IMG/VR virus record: IMGVR_UViG_3300009155_000084
Coordinates: 1-48,726 of that record
From: a virus
DNA length: 48,726 nt
Strand: one strand, 5' to 3'
Part shown: positions 15,555-24,427 of the stretch, piece after piece
Layout: the number at the start of each line of letters is the position of its first letter
Numbering within the stretch: the first letter of the stretch is position 1
Notes under the pieces: generated by a model
Database searches by the model: none
What the model saw: the letters and a program-made list of their open reading frames with translations, nothing else
What the model was told of the DNA's origin: nothing
Translations under genes and position numbers: made by a program

Positions 15555-16706
15555 TTATAGTTGTGCGTCAGTATTTAGGTTAGTAATGGTAACCTTCACA
15601 TAGTTAATAGACTTAGTTGGTTTGATGTAAATGTCTGCTACGAATTGATTTGAATCCAATATTGCGGCAGGATTGTTTGTCTCATCACATACTACCTTAA
15701 AGTCGTAAAGACCTCTACCATCTTTGATGTTTTGTAGGAATCCAGTGGCTGCGTTTGCAAACAATGCACGAGTAGTTGCATCGTTTACTTCGAACAGAAC
15801 ACCGTTTGCAGTTCTTCCTAGAGTCTTCTTGATGTAGTTGATTAGACGAACGACATTCACACGGGTTAGAGTAGAAGTTGTAGTTCCTTCTTGTGTGATA
15901 TCACCGAATAGGTAGACACCATCACCAGCAATACCAATTATGGAATTGATTTTGTTGTTGTATAGATTATCTTGTTCGGTTGCAGTTGGGTTCTTGATTA
16001 ACCGAACAGTGTTGAGGATTCTTCCTCTGCGAGTTCCGGCTGGCGAGAACCAGCGTTGTGAATCTCTATCTGTTCTTACAAAGCATCCGGCGGCATCACT
16101 GGCTAGTGGGATGGTCACATAATTTGTTGAACCAGTATTAGATATACCCAACATAACCTTTTCACCACCAACTGCGAATAACTTATTATCAGCATTTGTT
16201 AGTGTTGGATATACAGTTGGGGTAGATGGAACAGTAGAACCACCAGTATAACCATCATAAGTTACACCAACAATTCCAATGATATCATCTCTATATGATG
16301 TTATGTTTGATACTGCTGTGTAATGTGTACCTATTGCTTGTGCGGTGAACATCGAATCTAGAGCGATACCTGCATCATAGAAAGTGCTTGTACTTTCTGC
16401 AATCTTGAGAACACCACCATAAGTTAGGTAGTTATATGCTGAGTACCAATCAGTTGCCCATGAACCAGTTGGTCCAGAACCAGTAACACCACCGAAAGTT
16501 GTTCCGTTTAGTTTTCCTACCCAGTCACCTATTGTTTCGATTGTCATGTAACCGAGTTGATTGTCTGCGGTTACACCAAATAGATCTACCAGAGATGGGG
16601 TTGTTAGACTAACCATACCGGAGATGTGGGCGCCTTGCGCCTCAGATCCAGCCACTACGAATGAATTGTCTACTAAAGTTACTGTTACTTTTGGTCTTGT
16701 TGGCAT
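15555..16706 (-). CDS. 18: Tail sheath protein gp18
   Basis: The 383-residue contractile sheath protein is recognised by its C-terminal domain: NGVLFEVNDATTRALFANAA (about 297-316), the LYDFKVVCDETNN block and FVADIYIKPTKSINYVKVTI. These form the inner sheath domain that carries the interlocking terminal strands. T4 gp18 has 659 residues, so this one lacks much of the protruding outer domains. The region after residue 20 (AQGAHISGMVSL) and the RWFSPAGTRRGRILN stretch are also typical. The gene follows gp17, has its own late box and a hairpin leader with the AGGAGC ribosome site. Confidence 0.95.
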   Translation of the reverse strand: MPTRPKVTVTLVDNSFVVAGSEAQGAHISGMVSLTTPSLVDLFGVTADNQLGYMTIETIGDWVGKLNGTTFGGVTGSGPTGSWATDWYSAYNYLTYGGVLKIAESTSTFYDAGIALDSMFTAQAIGTHYTAVSNITSYRDDIIGIVGVTYDGYTGGSTVPSTPTVYPTLTNADNKLFAVGGEKVMLGISNTGSTNYVTIPLASDAAGCFVRTDRDSQRWFSPAGTRRGRILNTVRLIKNPTATEQDNLYNNKINSIIGIAGDGVYLFGDITQEGTTTSTLTRVNVVRLINYIKKTLGRTANGVLFEVNDATTRALFANAATGFLQNIKDGRGLYDFKVVCDETNNPAAILDSNQFVADIYIKPTKSINYVKVTITNLNTDAQL

Positions 16707-16714
16707 GTTTTGCT

Positions 16715-16736
16715 CCTAGAGATGTCTTACTCTAGG
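16715..16736 (-). promoter_or_regulatory. Hairpin in the gp18 mRNA leader that includes part of the ribosome site
   Basis: On the minus strand CCTAGAG (16736-16730) and CTCTAGG (16721-16715) form a perfect 7-bp stem with an 8-nt loop, between the late box and the gp18 ATG. The 3' arm contains the AGG of the AGGAG site. It may control translation or protect the 5' end of the abundant sheath mRNA. Confidence 0.55.
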
Positions 16737-16738
16737 GG

Positions 16739-16746
16739 TATTTATT
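16739..16746 (-). promoter_or_regulatory. Late promoter octamer AATAAATA before gp18
   Basis: AATAAATA (16746-16739) lies in the 47-nt gap between gp17 and gp18. By T4 geometry the start would be at about 16733, inside the leader hairpin's 5' arm, giving a ~27-nt leader with a normal ribosome site. Confidence 0.7.
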
Positions 16747-16753
16747 GATTTGA

Positions 16754-18421
16754 TTATTTCAGTCCTTCGGCATTCCAGACATCGGTTCCGTCTGAAAACG
16801 ACTTCATATCATCTTCATCATACGAAGAAATAAAACCAAATGGTGCTAAATCTTCCTCAAGTTGTTTGATTTCGTTTTGAAATAGAGCCATTCTGGTGTC
16901 TAGGTTGGTAAGTTCCTTGAAATAGGGTTGACGAGACAACCAAGCAAACAGAACTAGAGACATAACCAAGTCATCATTGTGTCCTTCCTCGGCAGAATAA
17001 CTTTGTGCTTTACTAACAAATGACATCAATTCTGTTAAGATTTCGTAGTCTTCTAGGATCAATTTGTCCTGTTCTATCATGTTTTTGAGAACAGAACAAC
17101 CAAGTCTTTTTACTTGTGAAGTAGTTCTGACACCAAAAACGCTCTCTCCTTTACCAAATCCACCACTTACAACTTGTCCCTTTCTTCCCTTCATGCTAGA
17201 CATAAGCACATGCTCATACTCCAATTCGCTGTGTAGGATGTCTGCAACCTGACCACCAATGTCATTGATCTCAATAAAAAGATAGGCTTTATTGTACTTG
17301 TATCCGGTTTTTTCTATTACAGTCGGATATAGCATAGGAGATATTAAGTTATTCCTAAACTTACATACTAATCTATAAGGTGAACTTGTCGCGTCAATTA
17401 CGGTAAACGCGCTATAGTCCTTTCCTTGTCCCCGTGCTGTATCTACCGCAATAAAGTATAAATGATCATCTTTTGGTTCTTCGTAAACAGTCAAACCATC
17501 TTTAGTTGTATAGATTGGTTCTTTCCATGCCATTGCATTCAATTTAGCAGTGGAGATCAAAGTATTAGATGAACCCAAGAAGTTACATTCGAACTCAGAT
17601 TCGAATTGCTTCTCAGATGTCTGCTTGATCATCTCCTCTTTCCACTTCTGATCCCGGAGTTTACCACCAGCAGTAGATGGAACCTGCGACCAGTGAACCT
17701 CTATGGGAACATATTCATTCTTTCCAGACTCTCCGGGTTTCTTCGTAGCGCCCTTCCAGAGTTTGTAGAACATGTTTAAACCATTTGGGGTAGAGATTAG
17801 CAATACCTTTGTACTCAAACCAGAGGTAATGGTTGGGAACACGGAACTGAAGAATTCTTCTGCGATGTTCTGTGGGACGAATGCAAACTCGTCAAGGAAC
17901 AACAGATTGAAAGATCCACCACGGACAGCAGATGCTGAGGTAGAGGATGCTAGGATCTTAGAACCATTCTCTAGTTGAATAGATCCTTTGTTCCATTCCA
18001 GAATACCTTGTTGCAACCATTTTGGTAAATACTCGTAAGCCAATTTCAAACGAGACAACATTTCGCGTGCCGTAGATTGCTTGTTAGCAAGAATGGCTAC
18101 GCTCATGTTTTGGTTGAACAGAATGTAATGAAGAATGTATGCAATAACCGTAGTTGATTTACCAGACTGACGAGGAAGTTTGGCAATCACATAACGATTG
18201 CTGTGGATCTTATCAATGATATCTTCTTGATAATCATACAACTTGAAAGGTACAAGACCTTTATCTAGAGTTACAATCTTAACATAGTTTTTAGTGAAGT
18301 AGATCGGATCGTTTGCACACTTCACATATTCTTCTACTTGTTCTTTTGTAAATTCAATTTTTACTCCGGGTCCCTTTAGATTAGGATTACCGAGGTAACT
18401 TTTATTGTTGTTCTTCCCCAT
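16754..18421 (-). CDS. 17: Terminase large subunit gp17
   Basis: A 555-residue packaging motor (T4 gp17: 610 residues). ATPase: Walker A PRQSGKST (83-90), Walker B LLFLDEFAF (173-181) with catalytic E178, and a LLISTPNGLN coupling motif. The C-terminal RNase H-like nuclease shows FIAVDTARGQGKDYSAF (first aspartate), IEINDIGGQVAD and HNDDLVMSLVL (last acidic pair). It pumps DNA through the gp20 portal and cuts concatemers. It overlaps gp16 by 20 nt; the ATG at 18421 is preceded by AAAGG about 11 nt upstream, inside gp16. Confidence 0.98.
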   Translation of the reverse strand: MGKNNNKSYLGNPNLKGPGVKIEFTKEQVEEYVKCANDPIYFTKNYVKIVTLDKGLVPFKLYDYQEDIIDKIHSNRYVIAKLPRQSGKSTTVIAYILHYILFNQNMSVAILANKQSTAREMLSRLKLAYEYLPKWLQQGILEWNKGSIQLENGSKILASSTSASAVRGGSFNLLFLDEFAFVPQNIAEEFFSSVFPTITSGLSTKVLLISTPNGLNMFYKLWKGATKKPGESGKNEYVPIEVHWSQVPSTAGGKLRDQKWKEEMIKQTSEKQFESEFECNFLGSSNTLISTAKLNAMAWKEPIYTTKDGLTVYEEPKDDHLYFIAVDTARGQGKDYSAFTVIDATSSPYRLVCKFRNNLISPMLYPTVIEKTGYKYNKAYLFIEINDIGGQVADILHSELEYEHVLMSSMKGRKGQVVSGGFGKGESVFGVRTTSQVKRLGCSVLKNMIEQDKLILEDYEILTELMSFVSKAQSYSAEEGHNDDLVMSLVLFAWLSRQPYFKELTNLDTRMALFQNEIKQLEEDLAPFGFISSYDEDDMKSFSDGTDVWNAEGLK

Positions 18422-18857
18422 TGGTATCTAATGCCTTTCTTCTACTGCGACTTTCGTTTACTAAGTCTTGCAGATCACTTGTCGAACCAACATATATGGC
18501 ATTTGTTGTGTTATTATTAACAGTGATTTTTTCTTTTTCAATTTCTTTCTTTTGCTGATGAAGACCCATTAAGTCTTTATTCATTTCAGCAAGTTGCTTT
18601 GCAAAGTTTGATACAACCTCAAAACCACGGGGAGAATCTAAACTTTGAGCCAATGATATTGCATTATCTAGACTATCTTTACCCTTCTCGATTAGTTCTT
18701 TAAGATTTTCTCTAGCATATTCAAAGTCCGAGTCCATTTTCTTTTGTTGAACTTCTGGACTTGCTGGCTTTACTGTTATTTCTTTTGGTGCTGGTTTGAA
18801 ATTCACACCTAAACTTTGAGAAATAGAATCAAAAACTTTTGGTACTTCTTCGTTCAT
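18402..18857 (-). CDS. 16: Terminase small subunit gp16
   Basis: The 151-residue protein lies directly before gp17 and has the size of T4 gp16 (164). A Pro/Lys-rich segment (20-35) is followed by FEYARENLKELIEKGKDSLD and a long coiled coil (NFAKQLAEMNKDLMGLHQQK and on), as in T4-like small terminases, which form rings that recognise DNA and stimulate gp17. The NNNTTNAIYVGSTSDLQDLV block near the C terminus is also typical. The start overlaps the gp15 stop (ATGA) with a GAGGAT site upstream. Confidence 0.93.
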   Translation of the reverse strand: MNEEVPKVFDSISQSLGVNFKPAPKEITVKPASPEVQQKKMDSDFEYARENLKELIEKGKDSLDNAISLAQSLDSPRGFEVVSNFAKQLAEMNKDLMGLHQQKKEIEKEKITVNNNTTNAIYVGSTSDLQDLVNESRSRRKALDTNGEEQQ

Positions 18858-19522
18858 AATGCATCATCCTCAAAAATATTAATATCAACTTCCTTGATGA
18901 TTCCAGAACCACCTTCCTTGATACGACCATAGATGTATGCTTTGGCTGTAAAGGAAAAAGTTGAAACAACCATTCGGCGAGAAGACATATCACCTTCATA
19001 TGTCTCTGTTAGATTTGTACTATTCAACACAATTGGAACATCGACATTTACATCCAATTCATTCATGTTTAATGTAACTATGAATTCTGGAGAGAAATAA
19101 GGAAGTATTTGTTCTATGATTTGAAGGTTGTCTTCAATTGTTCTGGTAAAACAATACAAACCATATTGAACATTATATGGTACTTCAGCATATGATTGAT
19201 ATGTGTTTGTGTTCTGTTCGTCTATCTTTACGCTTCTTGACTTTGTATTTAATTTATTGATCTTTCTAACCGGATCATATTGAAGGTTAGTAATTTCAAA
19301 TCCCAAACGAGGAAGCATCGTTTCGATCTTAACATTGTTTGAGATAGAACTGGCTTCTGTCAATCTACGAATAAACTTTTCTTTACCAGAATAAGTGATA
19401 GGAACATTTGTTTTTTCTGCTACACCATCTGATGTTCGATTTTGTACATAGATTTCATCAAATAGACCACCAAAGGCTAATGTTAACTTTCGTAAAGTTT
19501 GATTATAGTAGTACTGAAACAT
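18854..19522 (-). CDS. 15: Tail sheath stabiliser/terminator gp15
   Basis: The 222-residue protein starts MFQYYYNQTLRKLTLAFGGL, a recognisable T4-like gp15 opening, followed by IPITYSGKEKF-type sequence (VPITYSGKEKFIRRL) and the LPRLGFEITNLQYDPVRKIN block. T4 gp15 is 272 residues and caps the tail, providing the joining surface for the neck. It overlaps the gp14 stop by one base (TAATG) with a GAAGGAAG site. Confidence 0.95.
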   Translation of the reverse strand: MFQYYYNQTLRKLTLAFGGLFDEIYVQNRTSDGVAEKTNVPITYSGKEKFIRRLTEASSISNNVKIETMLPRLGFEITNLQYDPVRKINKLNTKSRSVKIDEQNTNTYQSYAEVPYNVQYGLYCFTRTIEDNLQIIEQILPYFSPEFIVTLNMNELDVNVDVPIVLNSTNLTETYEGDMSSRRMVVSTFSFTAKAYIYGRIKEGGSGIIKEVDINIFEDDAL

Positions 19523-20436
19523 TAGTAACTTCCTTCAGAGAATGGATCGATATCGGTGAAATCATAGATTCCAATACTATCTCCAGACTGTTTGAGATGT
19601 TCGTTGTCACCTTCTGCTGTAGAATCGATTGGAGTGATCGGTATAACGATATCTGTTCCTGTGATTCCAGTAACATAAAACTCTGCGCCAGAATCTTTTC
19701 CTTTGATTGTTTGCGAAGAATACAAGAACGATCCACTAATTCCATAGATGCTCATTGTGTTTGCAGCGTCATTATACTTGAAGCACATGGCTTCTGCTGT
19801 GGCATTCGAATATGTTCCACCAGTTACACCACGAACTTGGAATATAGTCTCACCGTCGTAGAAACTTAGATCAGTAGTTACTTCTGTGGAAAGTGTAAAC
19901 TTATATACTGCTTCTTTTGTTTCTGTCATAACAACATCAACATCTGTTTCACCTGTATTGAATTCGTCATTATCAATTGTGGTGAGTTCGCATGTTAATG
20001 CGTATGTGTATAATTTGCCAAGTTGATAAAATGGATTCTCGTGTTCAACAAAGTTGATTTCAAATAAACCTTTGCTTAGTGGAAAGTAAATAAGATCACC
20101 TTCTCGTGGTCTGGTAATCCCATCATATTTTTCTACAATCTCTTTGATGAATCTCTTCTTGGAGATAATCAAAACCATCTTATCTCGTACTTCAAGACCA
20201 AACTTGGAGATAATGTCTCCTTCACCTTCAAAGCCAGACACAGAAGCAATGTACATTTCGAGTGGAAATGCTTTATTAAATTTGTATTGGGCTTCTCCGA
20301 ACATTATGTTTTTATCATATTGCTCTCGGGGAATATAAATCATATCCCTACCCATAGTCTTGATGATCTCTATAGAAAGATCTTCAATTATGTTCTGTTC
20401 GCCTGAATAGTCTTTGAAGTAGGGATTATGAGCCAT
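19522..20436 (-). CDS. 14: Neck protein gp14
   Basis: A 304-residue neck/head-completion protein (T4 gp14: 256). The start AHNPYFKDYSGEQNIIEDLS followed by a MIYIPRE motif is typical of the marine T4-like group, as is the GDIISKFGLEVRDKMVLIIS stretch and the PREGDLIYFPL motif. The C-terminal third holds a Gly/Thr-rich segment with GVTGGTYSNATA and IYGISGSFLYS, probably an inserted beta domain that explains the extra length. With gp13 it closes the packaged head and joins the tail. It starts 1 nt after the gp13 stop. Confidence 0.94.
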   Translation of the reverse strand: MAHNPYFKDYSGEQNIIEDLSIEIIKTMGRDMIYIPREQYDKNIMFGEAQYKFNKAFPLEMYIASVSGFEGEGDIISKFGLEVRDKMVLIISKKRFIKEIVEKYDGITRPREGDLIYFPLSKGLFEINFVEHENPFYQLGKLYTYALTCELTTIDNDEFNTGETDVDVVMTETKEAVYKFTLSTEVTTDLSFYDGETIFQVRGVTGGTYSNATAEAMCFKYNDAANTMSIYGISGSFLYSSQTIKGKDSGAEFYVTGITGTDIVIPITPIDSTAEGDNEHLKQSGDSIGIYDFTDIDPFSEGSY

Positions 20437-20437
20437 T

Positions 20438-21244
20438 TTATCCGACCATGAAGTTTATTGGGAGTTCGTATTCAAGTTGCACTTGTTGTTCTATTAACTG
20501 AATTTCGGTTTGTGCATCTGCAACAATTTCTGCACCGCGAAGAGTAACACCACCGGGAAGTTGAACACCAGTAAATTTCGACATATTCATTCCCCATTGT
20601 CTTTTGATGAGAGCGGTAACATACTTCTTTAGAAGCCGATCATTATAGATCTCTGTGAACTTGTCTGGGTTTAGAGAAACATATGCTTCAATCAATAGAT
20701 TTCCATTTGCTGCAAGTTCTTGTTGCCAATTCATATCAATGTGAAGTTTATTCGTAACCTTACTGAAGCGAATTGCTTTTTCTGGTTGGAACATATCTTG
20801 AATCATATTGATATAGCGTTTGGTGCTATCGTATTGAGCAAGACCCATATTACGGCTAGACATTAGATTGGTATTAATACCAAAGTAATCTGTTAGTGCC
20901 ATCTGGTATCGAACATCGAACATGGAGATGTTGCTGAATGGACCAAACTGGAACAATTTGACTATAGAAACGATGTCTCTGCCTGTTGGACCGTCACCAC
21001 CGAAACCATTTACTGGACCTAAATTATCGGTGTCGATATATTGATTGGTGATATCAGTTGCGGTAACTGGATACAAGAAGTATGCTTTTTCAACACCGTC
21101 AAAGTGACGCTCTGAGAAGTATTGTAAAGCATCATCAAGTCTATCTTCACATTGCTGCCAGTCTACATTGATATCTACAACAGGTGCGCCCAGTTGTCGC
21201 AATGAATATTCAATAAGGGTTTGTCTTGAACTTGGTGATGCCAT
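20438..21244 (-). CDS. 13: Neck protein gp13
   Basis: The 268-residue head-completion protein (T4 gp13: 309) opens SSRQTLIEYSLRQLGAPVVD, followed by INVDWQQCEDRLDDALQYF, the typical gp13 N terminus. Further typical segments are FGPFSNISMFDVRYQM and MNWQQELAANGNLLIEAYVS. It binds the portal with gp14. It has a strong AAGGAG site, a late box at 21261-21268, and heads the neck-packaging-tail-head block. Confidence 0.95.
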   Translation of the reverse strand: MASPSSRQTLIEYSLRQLGAPVVDINVDWQQCEDRLDDALQYFSERHFDGVEKAYFLYPVTATDITNQYIDTDNLGPVNGFGGDGPTGRDIVSIVKLFQFGPFSNISMFDVRYQMALTDYFGINTNLMSSRNMGLAQYDSTKRYINMIQDMFQPEKAIRFSKVTNKLHIDMNWQQELAANGNLLIEAYVSLNPDKFTEIYNDRLLKKYVTALIKRQWGMNMSKFTGVQLPGGVTLRGAEIVADAQTEIQLIEQQVQLEYELPINFMVG

Positions 21245-21260
21245 AAATTCTCCTTACAGG

Positions 21261-21268
21261 TATTTATG
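21261..21268 (-). promoter_or_regulatory. Late promoter octamer CATAAATA before gp13
   Basis: CATAAATA (21268-21261) matches the T4-like late box. It lies in the gap between the zinc-ribbon-like gene and gp13, with the AAGGAG site and ATG 16 nt further on. It would drive the gp13-gp14-gp15-gp16-gp17 set. Confidence 0.7.
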
Positions 21269-21280
21269 GCATTTACCAAA

Positions 21281-21871
21281 TTACTTTAAAGGTTCGGAGT
21301 TTAATTTGTTCCCTTGTTGAGCAGCAAGTTTTGCTTGTTGTTCATCCATAGCCTTCTGCATTGCTTCGGGCATATCTGGAAGAGTAACAGGCATCTTGTT
21401 TAGATCTTCAAAGTTGATGTTTTCAATGTAGTACTTACGAGTAATTGGTGGGATTGCTTCATCTGGTTTGCTTGGAGCATAATTAGTAAATCCAGGCATA
21501 GTGATTGGGCAGTTTAACTTTGGATAGTCCAATTTGCTATAGTCTGCACCATTAGCAACCAACCAAGTACCTTGTCTGTCACCACAACCGCAACCACCAC
21601 AGAAGTACTGTCCCTGCGTCTTGCTTTCCTTTAGATGCTCGCATGGTGGAACAACACCGTTGAGGTGCTTATCACCAAAACAACTTAAAACTCTAAGTTG
21701 CTTAGTGGCTCTGTTGATCTTCTTCTCGTTTAGACCACGAGAAGTAAGAGACATGGCAAAACTTTGAATCATTCCAATCTTCTTGGATATGACACTCTTA
21801 TTATCTGGTACGGCAACCGTTCTGAATTCGATGGGATTGGGTTTGCTCGAACAAGACTTATCTTCACTCAT
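21281..21871 (-). CDS. Unknown protein with zinc-ribbon-like cysteine cluster
   Basis: A 196-residue protein with a cysteine/histidine cluster in the middle: C64, C77, H79, C91-G-G-C94-G-C96 and C121-P. The CGGCGC...CP spacing resembles four-cysteine zinc ribbons seen in some phage and bacterial proteins (CxxCGC...CP). A conserved-looking segment follows (KLDYPKLNCPITMPGFTNY) and the C terminus is helical with a Gln/Ala-rich tail. There is no signal peptide. It lies between the last adhesin and gp13 with a GGAG site at the end of the 849-residue gene. It may be an adhesin assembly factor or an unrelated regulatory protein; I cannot tell. Confidence 0.8.
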   Translation of the reverse strand: MSEDKSCSSKPNPIEFRTVAVPDNKSVISKKIGMIQSFAMSLTSRGLNEKKINRATKQLRVLSCFGDKHLNGVVPPCEHLKESKTQGQYFCGGCGCGDRQGTWLVANGADYSKLDYPKLNCPITMPGFTNYAPSKPDEAIPPITRKYYIENINFEDLNKMPVTLPDMPEAMQKAMDEQQAKLAAQQGNKLNSEPLK

Positions 21872-21876
21872 AATAA

Positions 21877-24426
21877 TTACTCCAATTCAATTCTTCTAAT
21901 GCGCCGAACATTAACCTGAGATGTTCTGGGTACTAAGTATATAGATCCGTAATCTGACTTGCTATAACTTTGACCGAACATAAAAGATTGTCCTTTAAAA
22001 ATCTGAGAATCTAGGTTATATGTTGTAACCGATTGTCTCTCAAAATAAGGAGTCGATGTTAAATAAATGCCACTATTCATGGATTTAAATACTTCTGGAA
22101 TAAAGAAACCATGATTTAGTTTAGAGTTAATAAACTCTAATTCATTCTTTGATGGCAAATACCAACCAGACAATTTAGAATTTTCTCGCAGAGTTTCCAT
22201 TGTCTTGCTTTGTATGCCATAATATGTTTGATTGTCGCCATAGGTATTCCATAAACCATCATACATGGATGCTGGAATTACTTCAGTTGGCTCAAACTTA
22301 TCATTTATAGTACTAAGATCATAGTCATTTGTATCAACTATGATTGCCCATCTCTTTGCTGTTGTTCCATATCCAACAACATTTGGAATATACTCAACGG
22401 CAGATCCTGTGTATGGATTACCATTAACCACTGATCCTTGGGTGTTTATTGGTACACCTGGCTCAAATATACCAACATATAAACCATCTTCGTAATATGT
22501 AAGTTCTGAATCTGGAAGTGTGGTTTCTGCTTGTGTTATTTTTTGTACAAATGTTGAAGTACCACAATCTGCATCAACAACAGTATTGCAATCTACGCAA
22601 CCCTCGATTGGATTGTCTGTATTGCAGCACAAACCACCTGTTTTAAATTTACCACCAAGTCTTGTGCAATTTCCTTTATTAGTCTGTATGCATGGAGCAA
22701 CATCAACACACTGACAGCAACTACCATTCATTTGGTTATTACAAATATCCATATCTGGTTCAACAACAGCATAGCAAGAACCTGCATAGCAAGAAAGATC
22801 AAGTATGTCTGTATATGACACTAGTGGTTGCTTTGCAAATACCATATTAGGAAGACCAATTTTTATTATTCTATTGTTTTCATCAACAGCAAAACAAAAA
22901 TCATTTTCTGGTTTTTGATTATCTGGAGCCGCACCATTTATACTAGAACAAGAAACCAGTCTGTATTTTCTATTTAATGGATAAGTGAGCTCGGTGTTCA
23001 GTGAGTTGCATGTCATCATTCCATCTGCATCAATTCCACAGAAAGTATTAGCACCAAGAGATGCTTTGACAAATTCTTTTTTTGGTAAAGATCTGATACT
23101 ACTTCTCAGAGTTTTTAATTCATCCAATTCATTAATAAACGGAGAATAATACTCAAAACTGTTGTCTAGTCTCTGTCCAACAAATCCAAGAGTAGCAAAA
23201 TTAATTTGCATGTTATCTTCACCGTTTCCTGAGGCTTTAGGGTGAACATAAACATTATGTTGATAAAGTTTTTTAAGTTTAGTATTTACGCTTAATGTTT
23301 TAAACTGGTTATTTTTGCCATCATAAAATCTACCATAAATTTTTACTGAATTATCAGTAGTAATATAAGCACTAAATGTTTTTGTTGCTATTAAATCTAA
23401 TACTCTAGGAAGTTGTGATGATGTTGGAATTGGAGAATTTAATGGTGTTTGCAAAAATCTATTTTTAAAGTTTTCGGTTGCAAAATATAATGGTACTGAA
23501 TTGCCAGTTATTAATGCAAAATATCCATCAGTCCATCTGTCTGGTTCTGATGTTGTATAATCCTGAGCATAACCACCCGGACAAAATTTACGCACAGTAG
23601 TAATATTAGTTGTACTAGCGTACACATCACCATTTCCTCTAAATTCGTTTCTTGGTGCTAAAATTAAATCATAAAATTCAGGAACATCTTTGATTTTTAT
23701 TTCAAACACACCTTGATTTATACCTTGTGCAAATCTTCCTGCAAAATTATCATCAAACCATTGTTTTTGACCACACCGAGCATAATCCGGTAGATTCCAA
23801 CAGAATACATTTGTTCCATTTTCACATGAATTTAAAACTCTAGTATTGGTTTCCGACAATTTACATTCATTTGATGCTGGATCTGAAGCTCCAACTTGTT
23901 CAAAACACTTTCTTCCATTATTGTAAAAAGTAGAAGTATATGGATATACTGTTTTTTCTGCACATTCTTTTTCACTACAAACATCTACACAATTTGCATA
24001 AACAGTTCCATCATCATTGTATTCTGGATAGCAACATGCTCTGGGTTCTCTATAATCTAATCTATTTGAATTTTCTAATGTACCAGAAATGCAAAGAGTT
24101 TCTTCTGATTCTGAACAAGTAGAACCTAATGTCCAACGACCACTTAAAGATTCACAATCACATAGAGTTGTTACTGTTGGGCCATCTAACGAACAGGCAC
24201 AGCAACACCCAGTTGATGATGGAGTAATATTTGTATTCTCGTCACAAGTTCCTGCAATAAAATGTCCATTTAGTGAATTACATGCAGAAATCGAAGATTG
24301 TTCTTGCTTTGAAACTGTATTTGACTCTGAATTGTAAGTGTAGCAGCAGCCTGTTATATTATTATTTGTGATATATTGGCTATAATCTACTACTGTTTGT
24401 GATCTTGTTCTAAATTGGATTGACAT
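21877..24426 (-). CDS. Cysteine-rich adhesin with RCC1-like middle and DUF1566/Lcl-type C terminus
   Basis: The 849-residue protein lacks the collagen-like start of its three neighbours and opens directly with cysteine repeats (26-190): units of the type CC...C...C..L.G.F..G..C, for example CDCESLSGRWTLGSTC. Another unit lies near 570-625 (CTRLGGKFKTGGLC). The middle holds stretches like RCC1 propeller blades (ASLGANTFCGIDADGMMTC; CFAVDENNRIIKIG). The C terminus has the DUF1566/Lcl pattern: DGLWNTYGDNQTYYG, then GWYLPSKNELEFINS (about 752-766) and a final VRRIRRIELE strand. These surface-type modules suggest receptor binding at the fibre or baseplate tip. It starts 1 nt after the stop of the previous adhesin. 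Function is inferred from architecture and location. Confidence 0.85.
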   Translation of the reverse strand: MSIQFRTRSQTVVDYSQYITNNNITGCCYTYNSESNTVSKQEQSSISACNSLNGHFIAGTCDENTNITPSSTGCCCACSLDGPTVTTLCDCESLSGRWTLGSTCSESEETLCISGTLENSNRLDYREPRACCYPEYNDDGTVYANCVDVCSEKECAEKTVYPYTSTFYNNGRKCFEQVGASDPASNECKLSETNTRVLNSCENGTNVFCWNLPDYARCGQKQWFDDNFAGRFAQGINQGVFEIKIKDVPEFYDLILAPRNEFRGNGDVYASTTNITTVRKFCPGGYAQDYTTSEPDRWTDGYFALITGNSVPLYFATENFKNRFLQTPLNSPIPTSSQLPRVLDLIATKTFSAYITTDNSVKIYGRFYDGKNNQFKTLSVNTKLKKLYQHNVYVHPKASGNGEDNMQINFATLGFVGQRLDNSFEYYSPFINELDELKTLRSSIRSLPKKEFVKASLGANTFCGIDADGMMTCNSLNTELTYPLNRKYRLVSCSSINGAAPDNQKPENDFCFAVDENNRIIKIGLPNMVFAKQPLVSYTDILDLSCYAGSCYAVVEPDMDICNNQMNGSCCQCVDVAPCIQTNKGNCTRLGGKFKTGGLCCNTDNPIEGCVDCNTVVDADCGTSTFVQKITQAETTLPDSELTYYEDGLYVGIFEPGVPINTQGSVVNGNPYTGSAVEYIPNVVGYGTTAKRWAIIVDTNDYDLSTINDKFEPTEVIPASMYDGLWNTYGDNQTYYGIQSKTMETLRENSKLSGWYLPSKNELEFINSKLNHGFFIPEVFKSMNSGIYLTSTPYFERQSVTTYNLDSQIFKGQSFMFGQSYSKSDYGSIYLVPRTSQVNVRRIRRIELE

Positions 24427-24427
24427 G

